From positions 1-54,318 of the forward strand of contig JAGXLV010000011.1 in the NCBI GenBank assembly GCA_018334495.1: a stretch of DNA of 54,318 nt, given 5' to 3'. The notes beneath the pieces were generated by a model. That model ran no database searches. It had not been told where the DNA came from and was given only the letters and a program-made list of their open reading frames with translations. Shown piece after piece: positions 8,931 through 16,573 of this stretch (positions are counted from its first letter, which is position 1; each line of letters opens with the position of its first letter). The position numbers and the translations under genes are program-made. Source of the DNA: Oleiphilaceae bacterium. Lineage in GTDB: Bacteria > Pseudomonadota > Gammaproteobacteria > Pseudomonadales > Oleiphilaceae.

Positions 8931-8945
8931 TGGCACGATTCCTGT
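8931..8945 (+). promoter_or_regulatory. sigma-54-like promoter sequence before parC
   Basis: The 169-bp gap between motD and parC contains TGGCACGATTCCTGT on the coding strand. The first seven bases are a perfect sigma-54 -24 box (TGGCACG), and the doublets are spaced as required (GG, 10 bases, then the -12 pair). The -12 element reads TGT instead of TGC, so the match is imperfect. Sigma-54 drives many flagellar promoters in relatives, which makes the position sensible. Low confidence because of the -12 base. Confidence 0.33.
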
Positions 8946-9078
8946 ATTTTTCTGACTGGGCCTGTTGCTGCAGGCAATTAATTGCCGTCGAAGGGTATTC
9001 TCGGGGGCCGGACTCTCAAGTTAATGGCATCTGTGTCGTTACTCAGGGTTAGAGGCTGTGTATGTGTGGAGGAAGCTT

Positions 9079-9867
9079 GTGCGAATTTGGGCGATAGCCA
9101 ATCAGAAGGGCGGCGTGGGTAAAACCACCACTGCGGTGGCGCTTGGCGGTCTACTGGCGGCCAAAGGTAAGCGCGTGCTGCTTGTAGACCTGGATCCTCA
9201 CGGCTCTCTGACCAGTTGGTTTGGCCATGACCCGGACTCCCTGTCGAGCAGTGCCTTTGATCTTTTTCAGCACCAGGGCAAGGTGCCCGAGGGTCTGCCA
9301 GCGCAACTGGTGACAGCGACCGGGTGCGACAACCTGTCGTTGTTGCCGGCCAGTACGGCGCTCGCGACGCTCGAACGCAAGATGGTCGGCACCGAGGGCA
9401 TGGGGCTGATCCTGTCACGGGCGCTGGCCCAGCTATGGGACGATTTTGATTATGTTCTTCTGGACAACACGCCATCGTTGGGGGTGTTGATGGTCAATGC
9501 CCTGGCCGCGGCCCAGCACCTGATCGTGCCGGTGCAAACCGAATTTTTGGCCATCAAGGGACTTGAGCGCATGTTGCACACACTTGAGATGATCATGCGG
9601 TCCCAGAAAAATCGACTGGGCTATACCATAGTGCCGACCATGTTCGATCGTCGCACCCAGGCCTCGGTCAAGAGCCTGAACGCTTTGCGCAAGACCTATC
9701 CGGATGATCTCTGGCGTTTTGCCATACCGGTGGACACCAAGTTTCGTGACGCCAGCCAGGCCGGCAAGGTGCCATCGGCTTATGACAGCGAAGCCCGCGG
9801 TGTACGTGCTTACCGGCACTTGCTCAACGACGTGATTGAACTTACCCGTCAGCCGGCAAGCGCCTGA
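9079..9867 (+). CDS. parC: ParC-type ParA-family ATPase for polar chemotaxis-array placement
   Basis: ParA/MinD-family ATPase of 262 residues, not topoisomerase IV ParC. The deviant Walker A motif is KGGVGKTTT at residues 10-18. LVDLDPHGSLTSWFG follows, then the Walker-B-like segment YVLLDNTPSLGVLMVNAL. The start is GTG at 9079: GGAGGA at 9068-9073 is five bases upstream and the protein then begins MRIWAIANQKGG, as in relatives. The in-frame GTG at 9058 has no such site. In Vibrio and Pseudomonas this gene, between motD and the CheW-like gene, recruits chemoreceptor arrays to the cell pole and helps daughters inherit them. No parS or parB is nearby, which argues against plasmid partition. Confidence 0.85.
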   Translation: MRIWAIANQKGGVGKTTTAVALGGLLAAKGKRVLLVDLDPHGSLTSWFGHDPDSLSSSAFDLFQHQGKVPEGLPAQLVTATGCDNLSLLPASTALATLERKMVGTEGMGLILSRALAQLWDDFDYVLLDNTPSLGVLMVNALAAAQHLIVPVQTEFLAIKGLERMLHTLEMIMRSQKNRLGYTIVPTMFDRRTQASVKSLNALRKTYPDDLWRFAIPVDTKFRDASQAGKVPSAYDSEARGVRAYRHLLNDVIELTRQPASA

Positions 9868-9925
9868 TAATGCCCGTCATGTTTTTGGCGCCAGGGACCT
9901 GGCCGGTAGAGGGAGGCGGCGGATC

Positions 9926-10705
9926 ATGAAATCGACGCGGGACACCGACTACGCCAAGCCGGACACGGCGCTTGCCGGTTATCTGGATGATCTTCTTCAC
10001 ACGGCCGTAACCAAAGCCCGGGAGCCCGAGGATGAACTCCCGCTCTCGGTTCCGGAGTCCAGGCTGACACAGACAGAGCCGGCTCCGGTTGCCACGCCGG
10101 TGGCTCAGCCTGTGACCAGGGTTCTTCGGCCTTCGGCCCCGGAGAGTGCCGTGCCGGCGCAGCCGCACGAAGCGGTCGGCGAGATTTCTCAGGCTCAGGC
10201 TGCGGTGCCTCAGGCTCAGGCATCCTCGCCGCCGTTGCGTCCGGATTGGTCGGAACGGCCGTTCGAGTGCCTGCTCTTTACAGTGGCGGGTTTGCAGCTT
10301 GCCGTACCGCTGGTGCTTTTGGGTGCAATCCACCGTATTGACCGCAAGGTCAAACCGATTCCCGGCCGTCCCCGGTGGTACATGGGCATGTTACCGGGGG
10401 AAGACCGGAATCTCCGGGTGGTGGATACGGGCGAATGGGTCATGGCAGAGCGGGTGGGCCCCGAGACCCGAGAAAATTATCGTTTTGTGATCCGGCTGGA
10501 TAACAGCGAATGGGCGCTGGCCTGCGACGATGTGGCACAATCGTTTACCCTGGCTCCGGATGAAGTTCGGTGGCGCACCGGCCGGAGCAAACGGCCCTGG
10601 CTGGCGGGCACGGTTATCAAGCACATGTGTGCATTGATCGATGTGGGTACCATGGCGTCCATGCTGGCCCGGGCTGAACGGGAACACCGGTTGGCGCTGG
10701 AATAA
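9926..10705 (+). CDS. parP: ParP-like protein with C-terminal CheW domain
   Basis: Protein of 259 residues with a disordered N-terminal half rich in Pro, Ala, Gln and Glu (about 25-110, including QAQAAVPQAQ) and a C-terminal CheW-like SH3 domain (about 113-255). That domain begins at RPFECLLFTVAGLQLAVPL and contains a helix-strand segment GMLPGEDRNLRVVDT. The start is ATG 9926, nine bases after GGGAGG. In Vibrio, ParP links ParC at the pole to the array through this CheW-like domain, which contacts CheA and receptors. The adjacent ParC ATPase and the CheA linker repeat support the same role here, by inference. It is one of two CheW-domain genes in the operon. Confidence 0.8.
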   Translation: MKSTRDTDYAKPDTALAGYLDDLLHTAVTKAREPEDELPLSVPESRLTQTEPAPVATPVAQPVTRVLRPSAPESAVPAQPHEAVGEISQAQAAVPQAQASSPPLRPDWSERPFECLLFTVAGLQLAVPLVLLGAIHRIDRKVKPIPGRPRWYMGMLPGEDRNLRVVDTGEWVMAERVGPETRENYRFVIRLDNSEWALACDDVAQSFTLAPDEVRWRTGRSKRPWLAGTVIKHMCALIDVGTMASMLARAEREHRLALE

Positions 10706-10743
10706 GAAAATGCGGTTGAACCGCAACAGCTAAAAACATTCAA

Positions 10744-10788
10744 GCCAGTACTGGCATGGTTTGTGCCCTTTACTATAGTAATGGGCAC
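10744..10788. promoter_or_regulatory. palindrome pair ahead of cheW, overlapping a sigma-54-like sequence
   Basis: The gap between parP and cheW contains two inverted repeats. GCCAGTACTGGC (10744-10755) is a perfect 12-bp palindrome. Seven bases later comes a 26-bp dyad (10763-10788) with arms GTGCCC and GGGCAC around TTTACTATAGTAAT, broken by one mismatched pair. Between and across them, TGGCATGGTTTGTGC (10752-10766) has the GG-N10-GC doublets of a sigma-54 promoter (-24 box 5 of 6, -12 box 3 of 4). A third small hairpin, GCGGTT-G-AACCGC, lies at 10712-10724 just after the parP stop. Likely uses are a promoter with operator for cheW, or processing or termination hairpins. Confidence 0.5.
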
Positions 10789-10857
10789 TGATGATGATTT
10801 TTTGACGATCAGGCCAGGTGTTTCAAGTCCGGAGCACCTGCTAGGAGAGATGGCATT

Positions 10858-11346
10858 ATGGCAGCCCAGAACGATAAACAGAATCAGAGCCAGGACGATC
10901 AGGTACTGCAGTACGTGACCTTCCGTCTGGAAAATGAAACTTACGGCATTGATGTGATGCAGATTCAGGAGGTGCTTCGGTACACCGAAATCGCCCCTGT
11001 CCCGGGCGCGCCGGATTACGTGTTGGGCATCATCAACCTGCGGGGTAATGTCGTCACTGTGATCGACACCCGGCGTCGTTTTGGCCTGATGGATGCCGAA
11101 ATCACCGACGCCAGCCGCATTGTGGTCATGGAGTCGTCGAATCAGGTGATGGGTGTACTGGTGGACTCGGTGGCCGAGGTGGTTTATCTGAAATCCAGTG
11201 AAATAGAAACCGCGCCGAACGTTGGTAATGAAGAAAGCGCCAAGTTCATCCAGGGCGTATGCAACAAGAACGGCGAGCTCATCATACTGGTTGAGCTCGA
11301 CAAAATGCTGGCAGACCAGGAATGGGCTGAGCTCGCCGCCCTGTGA
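10858..11346 (+). CDS. cheW: CheW chemotaxis adaptor
   Basis: Adaptor of 162 residues that couples chemoreceptors to CheA. After a short Gln-rich polar N terminus the single CheW domain runs from LQYVTFRLENETYGIDVMQI to near the end. The conserved core includes PGAPDYVLGIINLRGNVVTV and DTRRRFGL, the usual receptor- and CheA-contact surface. A ribosome site AGGAGA precedes the ATG by about seven bases. The 152-bp upstream gap contains strong palindromes and a possible sigma-54 promoter, so cheW may be transcribed separately from the parC-parP genes as well as by read-through. Confidence 0.96.
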   Translation: MAAQNDKQNQSQDDQVLQYVTFRLENETYGIDVMQIQEVLRYTEIAPVPGAPDYVLGIINLRGNVVTVIDTRRRFGLMDAEITDASRIVVMESSNQVMGVLVDSVAEVVYLKSSEIETAPNVGNEESAKFIQGVCNKNGELIILVELDKMLADQEWAELAAL

Positions 11347-11416
11347 GCTGAACCGCTCTGGGCGGGGTTGGCAGGCCAGTATCACTCAACGTGAACGATT
11401 CACGGGAGATTGAACT

Positions 11417-11806
11417 ATGAATGACTGGCTTGAATTTGCCCCCTGGGCACTGGGCTGCGGTGCACTGGCGTTGCTTTTGGTTCAGGGCGCGATGGCCCGG
11501 GTCCAGATCCGGCAATTGCGTGCGCAGCTCAAAGAACGTTGCGACACCCTGGGTCGTGAGTTGCATGCCACTGGCAGCGGCAGTATTGGCGTCGGCCAGC
11601 GGGTGGTCGCCTGCGAGCGGCAACTCCATGAGTTGCGCAGTGCCCTGGATGAAATGCGGCGCAATGACCCCTTGCGGGTGTCCTACGATGAAGCCTCACG
11701 GCTGGTTGAATTGGGCGCCGACATTGATGACCTCATGAATACCTGCGGCATATCCCGCCCCGAAGCCGAACTGGTGGTCGCACTGAGCCGCCGGCAGGCT
11801 GCCTGA
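11417..11806 (+). CDS. DUF2802 membrane-anchored protein
   Basis: Protein of 129 residues of the DUF2802 family, whose members sit at the end of this chemotaxis operon in pseudomonads and relatives. One N-terminal membrane helix (about 8-28, LGCGALALLLVQGAMA) is followed by a coiled-coil-like segment (RQLRAQLKERCDTL and CERQLHELRSALDEM). The C-terminal helical domain VSYDEASRLVELGADIDDLMNTCGISRPEAELVVAL looks like a small helix-turn-helix fold. The ribosome site GGGAGA lies six bases before the ATG. No biochemical role is established to my knowledge; context suggests flagellar or chemotaxis function. It converges with the FlhB-like gene on the other strand. Confidence 0.8.
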   Translation: MNDWLEFAPWALGCGALALLLVQGAMARVQIRQLRAQLKERCDTLGRELHATGSGSIGVGQRVVACERQLHELRSALDEMRRNDPLRVSYDEASRLVELGADIDDLMNTCGISRPEAELVVALSRRQAA

Positions 11807-11853
11807 GCGTTGTCTGAAGTCGTTCGGCGCTGTCTCTGCGCAACCGGCCCGGA

Positions 11854-12168
11854 CTATTGCCCGTTTCCGGCCCCTGCGTCCGCAGGGGCTTTGCCTTGCA
11901 GATTGAACGCAAACGCCAGAATTTCGGCGATGACCCGGTAGAGCGTATCGGGTATTTCCTCGTCCAGCTCCAGGCGCGCCAGAATGGTGGCAAGCTCCGG
12001 GTTTTCATACAGCGGCACGCCGTGCTCACGGGCCAGCTTGATAATTTCGGAGGCAACATCGTCCCTGCCGCTGGCGGCAATGGTGGGCGCGCGTTTACCG
12101 TCGTACTTGAGCGCTACGGCGGTTTCGCGACTGGTTTTTTCCGGCTCTTCGTAAAAGTCATTCGTCAC
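11854..12168 (-). CDS. stand-alone FlhB C-terminal domain protein (FlhB2/FhlB type)
   Basis: Protein of 104 residues equal to the cytoplasmic C-terminal part of the flagellar export switch FlhB. It aligns with the segment just after the self-cleavage site: AVALKYDGKRAPTIAASG, then AREHGVPLYENPELATILA and LDEEIPDTLYRVIAEILAFA. There are no membrane helices, and the NPTH cleavage motif is absent, so it resembles the already cleaved fragment. FlhB's C-terminal domain governs the switch in export substrate specificity and meets FliK. Here it lies 12 bases after a FliK-like gene on the same strand, which suggests they work as a pair. It cannot replace full-length FlhB. Confidence 0.85.
   Translation of the reverse strand: MTNDFYEEPEKTSRETAVALKYDGKRAPTIAASGRDDVASEIIKLAREHGVPLYENPELATILARLELDEEIPDTLYRVIAEILAFAFNLQGKAPADAGAGNGQ
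11870..11892 (+). terminator. probable terminator hairpin for the chemotaxis operon
   Basis: GCCCCTGCG at 11870-11878 and CGCAGGGGC at 11881-11889 form a perfect 9-bp GC-rich stem with a two-base spacer (in practice a four-base loop). TTT and a short pyrimidine run follow on the + strand. It lies 64 bases after the DUF2802 stop and inside the last codons of the opposing FlhB-like gene. No T tract follows on the - strand, so it should act on the chemotaxis transcript only. The short T run makes the call moderate. Confidence 0.45.
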
Positions 12169-12180
12169 GGTTTCTCGTCC

Positions 12181-13545
12181 TCACGCTTTGGTATCCACGA
12201 GTCGCTGTTCCAGGCGCGTGGCCGAGCCCTGGGGGCTGCCCCGGCGACATTCCAGGCCAACCACGTCCAGTCCCAGCGCGTTAAAGCGTGAACGCAGGGT
12301 TGCCATATCCTCGCGGGCCTGGCGCAGGGTGTCCTGGTTTTCGGCCCAGACCCGGGCGGATACCTGGACGTCCCGCAGGGAAACCTCGAAAAACACCGAT
12401 CCCTGTTCGTCCAGATCCAGTGCCAGCGAAAAACGCCATTCGGCGACCCGTGCGGCTTTCCGCCCGGCAGAGTCTTCCGCTTTGTCTTCGGCCCGGTCAT
12501 GTTCCAGTCGCAGTTGGGCTACCCGCGCCTCGTTGTGGGCATTGACCCAGGGCAACTCGATCAATTGCGCAACCGGAGCGGCGCCTTCGGCAGGGGCGCG
12601 GCTGGATAAAACCTGACTGTGAAGCTGATTGACCGAGATCCGGTTGAGCATTCCCGCCAGCACTCTTAGCATCTGACCGGCATCCATGGCGTCCCGGGCC
12701 CCGCTTGGCGGTGGTGGCGGTAGCTGGTTGGGAAACTGCAGCGGTGCCTGCACCAGTTCCGGGCTGACCAGCGGCGTGTAGCGATTGAACTGGGCGGGTT
12801 CCGCAGCCGTCGCCGTGGCAGAGGTCGCCGGCAGCAGGGCGGCAACAATGCGCCCCAGTGCCAGCTTCAGGTCCGGTGGTGGCTTATCCGGCGAGCCCGC
12901 GACCCGCCCCTCCGCAAAGAGCCCGCTTTGGGCAATCCAGGTTTTGATCTGTTGCGCAGTGGTGTCGGGTGTGGCCGTTGTGGCTGCCAGGCTTTTGCTC
13001 GAAGGCAGCAGGGTCATTAATTGTTGGATAGCCTCCTTGGCCGCGACGGGCAGGGGCGCTGGTTTCGTCGATGCGCCAACCTGGGGCCGATTGTCTGTGT
13101 TCAGCGCCCTGGCCAGTTCGTTAAGGCCAACGTCAAGGCGTTGCTGCCAGGGCAGCCGTTGCGCCAGAGCCTGGCTGATTCGCGTTTCAGCGGCAGGTGC
13201 CAGTTTGCCCATCAGCTGAAGCTCGTTGTTGGCGCGCATGACTTTGACCCAGTCACCGGTGTCCAGTCTGGTGTCGCCGACCGCCGCCTGCACCAGCAGG
13301 CGCTGGCCCCGTATGTCCAGTATGGCCTGGTCACCGGCGCCCTGGCGGTTGTTCAGAATTTGAGCGACCCGGGCCAATGCGGTTTCCCGGTTCTGTAACT
13401 GCAACAGGTCGAGCTGTTTGCCGGCTGGCAATTGTCGCAGGTTGGCCTCCACTGGCAGAGCGGTCTGTGCGCTGGCCGGGCGCTGATTTCTGAGGCCATC
13501 GGTCGGCGTCGGAGGCGGGCCGGTATCGGATAGTCGCGTTACCAT
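12181..13545 (-). CDS. FliK-like flagellar hook-length control protein
   Basis: Protein of 454 residues with a long, low-conservation N-terminal part rich in Ala, Gln, Pro and Leu, and a C-terminal globular domain (about 370-445) resembling the FliK/Flg_hook domain. That domain includes WRFSLALDLDEQGSVFFEVS, VQVSARVWAENQDTLRQA and a segment ending in LGLDVVGLECR. FliK-type proteins measure hook or needle length and switch the export apparatus. The neighbouring FlhB C-terminal gene, 12 bases downstream, supports this. It lies outside the main hook gene cluster, so it may be an accessory paralogue; whether another fliK exists cannot be seen here. The Pro-rich middle (PPPPPSG) is likely unfolded during export. 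Confidence 0.75.
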   Translation of the reverse strand: MVTRLSDTGPPPTPTDGLRNQRPASAQTALPVEANLRQLPAGKQLDLLQLQNRETALARVAQILNNRQGAGDQAILDIRGQRLLVQAAVGDTRLDTGDWVKVMRANNELQLMGKLAPAAETRISQALAQRLPWQQRLDVGLNELARALNTDNRPQVGASTKPAPLPVAAKEAIQQLMTLLPSSKSLAATTATPDTTAQQIKTWIAQSGLFAEGRVAGSPDKPPPDLKLALGRIVAALLPATSATATAAEPAQFNRYTPLVSPELVQAPLQFPNQLPPPPPSGARDAMDAGQMLRVLAGMLNRISVNQLHSQVLSSRAPAEGAAPVAQLIELPWVNAHNEARVAQLRLEHDRAEDKAEDSAGRKAARVAEWRFSLALDLDEQGSVFFEVSLRDVQVSARVWAENQDTLRQAREDMATLRSRFNALGLDVVGLECRRGSPQGSATRLEQRLVDTKA

Positions 13546-13583
13546 ACCGGCGCTTCCATTTGATCACCAGTGGCTGATGGTGT

Positions 13584-13612
13584 GAGTAATTTGATCTGCA
13601 TTTCGTTATAAT
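13584..13612 (+). promoter_or_regulatory. candidate sigma-70 promoter for the ccm operon
   Basis: The gap between the divergent FliK-like gene and ccmA contains a perfect -10 hexamer TATAAT at 13607-13612. At a 17-base spacing the -35 region is GAGTAA (13584-13589), a poor match, so strength or activation by a regulator is open. Transcription would start near 13619, about 90 bases before the ccmA ATG. It is the only good hexamer in the gap. Confidence 0.4.
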
Positions 13613-13708
13613 GTCTGGAGTTATTTGACCTTGTGCCCGGCTCTGATGCCGGGATCTTTTTGCAGGCCGTTTGGTCAATGTCCATCGGCCGAGCGTTATG
13701 GGGCCCTG

Positions 13709-14335
13709 ATGTCTGAGCCGCTATTACAAGCCGTCGACTTGCATTGTGAGCGCGACGACCGTCTCCTTTTCCAGGGTCTCGATATTGCCATAGTGCCCGG
13801 GACCATCACCCGTGTCGAGGGTCCGAATGGTTCGGGCAAAACCACTCTGTTGCGTATTCTGGCGGGTCTTCATGACGGCTACTCCGGCGATATTCTCTGG
13901 CGCACCCAGCGCCGTGCCCGTTGCCGTGAAGAATTCCTGCGCAATCTCCTGTATATCGGCCATCGGCCGGGTGTCAAATCGCTTTTAACGCCATTGGAAA
14001 ACCTGAGGGCCTTGATGGCCGGTCGTCAACGTCATCCGGACAAAAACCTGAGAGCCGCACTGGATGGCTCAGGGCTCGGTGGGTTCCATGACGTGCCCTG
14101 TCAGAATCTGTCAGCGGGACAGCAACGGCGGGTGGCATTGGCGCGCCTGTTGATATCCGATGAACCCCTGTGGATCCTCGACGAAGCCTTCACCGCCATA
14201 GACTTCCAGGGCGTCGGCCGACTGGAACAACTGCTGGCTCAACGGGTGGTGAATGGCGGCGCTGTCGTTCTCACCACGCATCATCCCCTGGCGTTGTCCG
14301 GTATGCAGCGGTTGCAACTGGGGCAAGCGGCGTGA
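13709..14335 (+). CDS. ccmA: CcmA, heme exporter ATP-binding protein
   Basis: ATPase of the CcmABC(D) complex that releases holo-CcmE during cytochrome c maturation, 208 residues. Walker A is GPNGSGKTTLLR, the ABC signature is LSAGQQRRVALARLL, Walker B is LWILDEAFTAID and the switch His appears in LTTHHPLAL. The start is ATG 13709 (protein MSEPLLQAVDL), which gives the normal family length. The frame is open further upstream, but an extension would be non-homologous. It opens the ccm operon; ccmB begins within its stop codon. Confidence 0.95.
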   Translation: MSEPLLQAVDLHCERDDRLLFQGLDIAIVPGTITRVEGPNGSGKTTLLRILAGLHDGYSGDILWRTQRRARCREEFLRNLLYIGHRPGVKSLLTPLENLRALMAGRQRHPDKNLRAALDGSGLGGFHDVPCQNLSAGQQRRVALARLLISDEPLWILDEAFTAIDFQGVGRLEQLLAQRVVNGGAVVLTTHHPLALSGMQRLQLGQAA

Positions 14336-15057
14336 ACGTCAAGGTCCGGCCTGCCATAACCCTCGCAGAACGAACGGTGAGCGTGCCTTCCGCCATGATC
14401 GCGGTGCTTCGTCGCGATCTTCAGGTCAGTTTTCGCCAGAGTCAGGATATTTTCAATCCGCTACTGTTTTTTGTCATGGTGGTTGCCCTCTTCCCCCTTG
14501 GGGTTAGTCCCGAAGTGGAATTTCTTCGCCAGGCCGGGAGCGGTATCCTGTGGGTAGCAGCATTATTAGCCACGCTCCTGGCGCTGGACCATCTTTACCG
14601 GCACGATTTTGACGATGGTACACTGGAGCAAATGATGCTCCAGCCCCAGCCGCTGTTTTTATTGGTGTTGGCGAAAACCCTGGCGCATTGGCTGGTCACT
14701 GGCCTGCCGCTGGTCCTGTTGGCCCCGGTTTTGGGCGTGATGGTGCACCTGGACGGGAACTCCATCGGAATTCTGTGTCTAACGCTCTTGATCGGGACAC
14801 CGGTGCTCAGTCTGATCGGCTCCATCGGTGCGGCATTAACGCTGGGGGTTCGGGCTGGCGGCATACTGTTATCGCTGTTGGTCATCCCGCTTTATATCCC
14901 GGTTCTGATCTTCGGTACCGGGACGGTCATGGCGGCAGCCGAGGGTGCCCCGGTCGGGGCCTATCTGGCGCTCATGGGGGCTTTTCTCGCCCTGGCGCTG
15001 ACGCTTGCGCCGTTTGCGTCAGCGGCGGCGCTTAAAATAAGCCTGTCATCCAGTTGA
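14332..15057 (+). CDS. ccmB: CcmB, heme exporter membrane protein
   Basis: Integral membrane partner of CcmA with six hydrophobic helices, including [18 protein letters not shown] and the family block [19 protein letters not shown]. The adjoining LEQMMLQP segment and the [20 protein letters not shown] helix are also typical. The start is uncertain. I give GTG at 14332, which overlaps the ccmA stop as GTGA. ATG at 14395 gives exactly the usual 220 residues (MIAVLRRDL), and GTG 14377 is intermediate. None has a strong ribosome site. The protein acts in the inner membrane with CcmA, CcmC and CcmD. Confidence 0.92.
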   Translation: MNVKVRPAITLAERTVSVPSAMIAVLRRDLQVSFRQSQDIFNPLLFFVMVVALFPLGVSPEVEFLRQAGSGILWVAALLATLLALDHLYRHDFDDGTLEQMMLQPQPLFLLVLAKTLAHWLVTGLPLVLLAPVLGVMVHLDGNSIGILCLTLLIGTPVLSLIGSIGAALTLGVRAGGILLSLLVIPLYIPVLIFGTGTVMAAAEGAPVGAYLALMGAFLALALTLAPFASAAALKISLSSS

Positions 15058-15073
15058 AAGGATAAAACGCCTG

Positions 15074-15820
15074 ATGTGGCAATTTTTTCACAAGCTAGGG
15101 TCGCCTCGATGGTTTTACGGCATCGCCAACCGGTTTATGCCGTGGTTGCTTGTTATGGGCCTGGTGCTAACCCTTGCGGGGATTGTCTGGGGTCTGGCCT
15201 TTGCGCCTCAGGATTATCTGCAGGGCAACAGTTACCGCATCATTTTTATCCACGTGCCCAGCGCTTTTCTGGCCCAGTCGATCTACGTCATGATGGCGTC
15301 CGCCGCCCTGGTGACGCTGGTCTGGCACATGAAACTGGCGGATGTGTTCGTCAAAGCCGTTGCGCCGGTAGGCGCGGTGCTGACGTTTCTCGCGCTTTTT
15401 ACCGGGTCAGTCTGGGGCAAGCCGACCTGGGGCACCTGGTGGATTTGGGACGCGCGCCTGACCTCCATGCTGATCCTTCTGTTTCTGTATTTCGGCGTGA
15501 TCGCCCTGGGCAGTGCCATTTCCGATGCCAAGTCATCAGCCCGGGCCGTGGCGGTGCTGGTCCTGGTGGGCGTGGTCAATATCCCGATTATCAAGTACTC
15601 CGTCGAGTGGTGGAACACCTTGCATCAGCCCGCCACCTTCAAGCTGACGGAAAAGCCGACCATGCCGGCGGAAATGTGGGTGCCGCTTTTGCTGGTGGTG
15701 CTTGGTCTTTATCTGCTGTTCGGCTGGCTGGCGTTTTACCGCATGCAGACTGAAATTCTTGACCGCGAGCGCCGGACCCAATGGGTCAAGGCCCTAAACA
15801 AACCTCAGGGAGCAGCCTGA
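15074..15820 (+). CDS. ccmC: CcmC, heme-handling membrane protein of cytochrome c maturation
   Basis: Six-helix membrane protein of 248 residues that loads heme onto CcmE. The tryptophan-rich heme-handling motif is [14 protein letters not shown], near residue 120, in a periplasmic loop. Conserved His residues occur in FIHVPSAF before it and in [14 protein letters not shown] after it, the usual pair around the WWD loop. ATG 15074 lies 16 bases after ccmB behind the weak site GAAAGG. It precedes ccmD by two bases. Confidence 0.96.
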   Translation: MWQFFHKLGSPRWFYGIANRFMPWLLVMGLVLTLAGIVWGLAFAPQDYLQGNSYRIIFIHVPSAFLAQSIYVMMASAALVTLVWHMKLADVFVKAVAPVGAVLTFLALFTGSVWGKPTWGTWWIWDARLTSMLILLFLYFGVIALGSAISDAKSSARAVAVLVLVGVVNIPIIKYSVEWWNTLHQPATFKLTEKPTMPAEMWVPLLLVVLGLYLLFGWLAFYRMQTEILDRERRTQWVKALNKPQGAA

Positions 15821-15822
15821 TC

Positions 15823-16056
15823 ATGGCATTTGATTCCTTCGGTGCATTATTATGGATGGAGGGCCACGGTCCATACGTATGGGTCTGTTATGGCGTGTTT
15901 TTCGTATTCATCGGGGGGCTGGCTATCTGGTCCCGGCGCCAGCGCCGGCAACTGGTTGAGCGCCACCGCCGCCAATGGCACATGCCCGGCCACCAGCAGA
16001 ACCCGGCGATGGAAAACACCGGAGACTTTGCCCCCATTAACCAGTCCCGGACCTGA
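15823..16056 (+). CDS. ccmD: CcmD, small heme exporter subunit
   Basis: Small one-helix protein of 77 residues that stabilises the CcmABC-CcmE complex. The N terminus MAFDSFGALLWMEGHGPYVW is typical, with a membrane helix at about 18-38 (WVCYGVFFVFIGGLAIW) followed by the basic RRQRRQLVERHRRQ segment. ATG 15823 has AGGGAG about ten bases upstream, inside the end of ccmC. An upstream in-frame start would overlap ccmC needlessly. The family is short and weakly conserved, but position between ccmC and ccmE settles the call. Confidence 0.92.
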   Translation: MAFDSFGALLWMEGHGPYVWVCYGVFFVFIGGLAIWSRRQRRQLVERHRRQWHMPGHQQNPAMENTGDFAPINQSRT

Positions 16057-16071
16057 GGGAACGAAACGAAG

Positions 16072-16548
16072 ATGCATGCGAAACGAAAAAAACGCCTCAC
16101 CATTGTGCTTTTCCTGTTGTGCGGTCTCGGCGTGGCCGTGGCCCTGTCGACTTACGCCTTACGTCAGAATATCAGCCTGTTCTACGACCCCAGCCAGATT
16201 GCGGCCGGCGAGGCTCCGGGGGAAGTTCGCATCAGGGCAGGGGGCATGGTTGAGGAAGGCTCGGTCAAGCGGGACCTGGATAGCCTCAAAGTAAACTTCC
16301 GTGTCACGGACTACACCGCCTCGGTAACCATGCAATATGACGGCATACTGCCGGACCTTTTTGCCGAGGGTCAGGGCGTTGTCGCGACGGGCCGTCTGCA
16401 GCCGGACGGTGTGTTCATTGCTGACCAGGTGCTGGCAAAACACGATGAGCAGTATATGCCGCCGGAGGTCGCCGAATCGCTCGAGCGCGCGGCCATGCTC
16501 AAGAAAACCGTCGATAAGCCAGCCGAGGGTTCGGCTTCCGGTTATTAA
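16072..16548 (+). CDS. ccmE: CcmE, periplasmic heme chaperone
   Basis: Membrane-anchored heme chaperone of 158 residues. A basic N terminus (MHAKRKKR) precedes the anchor helix (about 9-27), and an OB-fold domain follows. The covalent heme site is H124 in [14 protein letters not shown], with the axial-ligand tyrosine Y128 four residues later. VRAGG-like and [24 protein letters not shown] segments are characteristic of the family. It receives heme from CcmC and hands it to CcmF. It lies 15 bases after ccmD and 25 before ccmF. Confidence 0.96.
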   Translation: MHAKRKKRLTIVLFLLCGLGVAVALSTYALRQNISLFYDPSQIAAGEAPGEVRIRAGGMVEEGSVKRDLDSLKVNFRVTDYTASVTMQYDGILPDLFAEGQGVVATGRLQPDGVFIADQVLAKHDEQYMPPEVAESLERAAMLKKTVDKPAEGSASGY

Positions 16549-16573
16549 TTCCGCTCGAAGATAAGGACAAACG

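Noticed and set aside
9058..9867. plasmid partition locus around the ParA-family gene
   Set aside because: No parB, no repeated centromere-like sites, and the setting between motD and a CheW-like gene matches the chemotaxis ParC role.
11391..11403. GTGAA-CGA-TTCAC dyad just before the DUF2802 ribosome site
   Set aside because: Only five to six base pairs; could arise by chance and has no supporting context.
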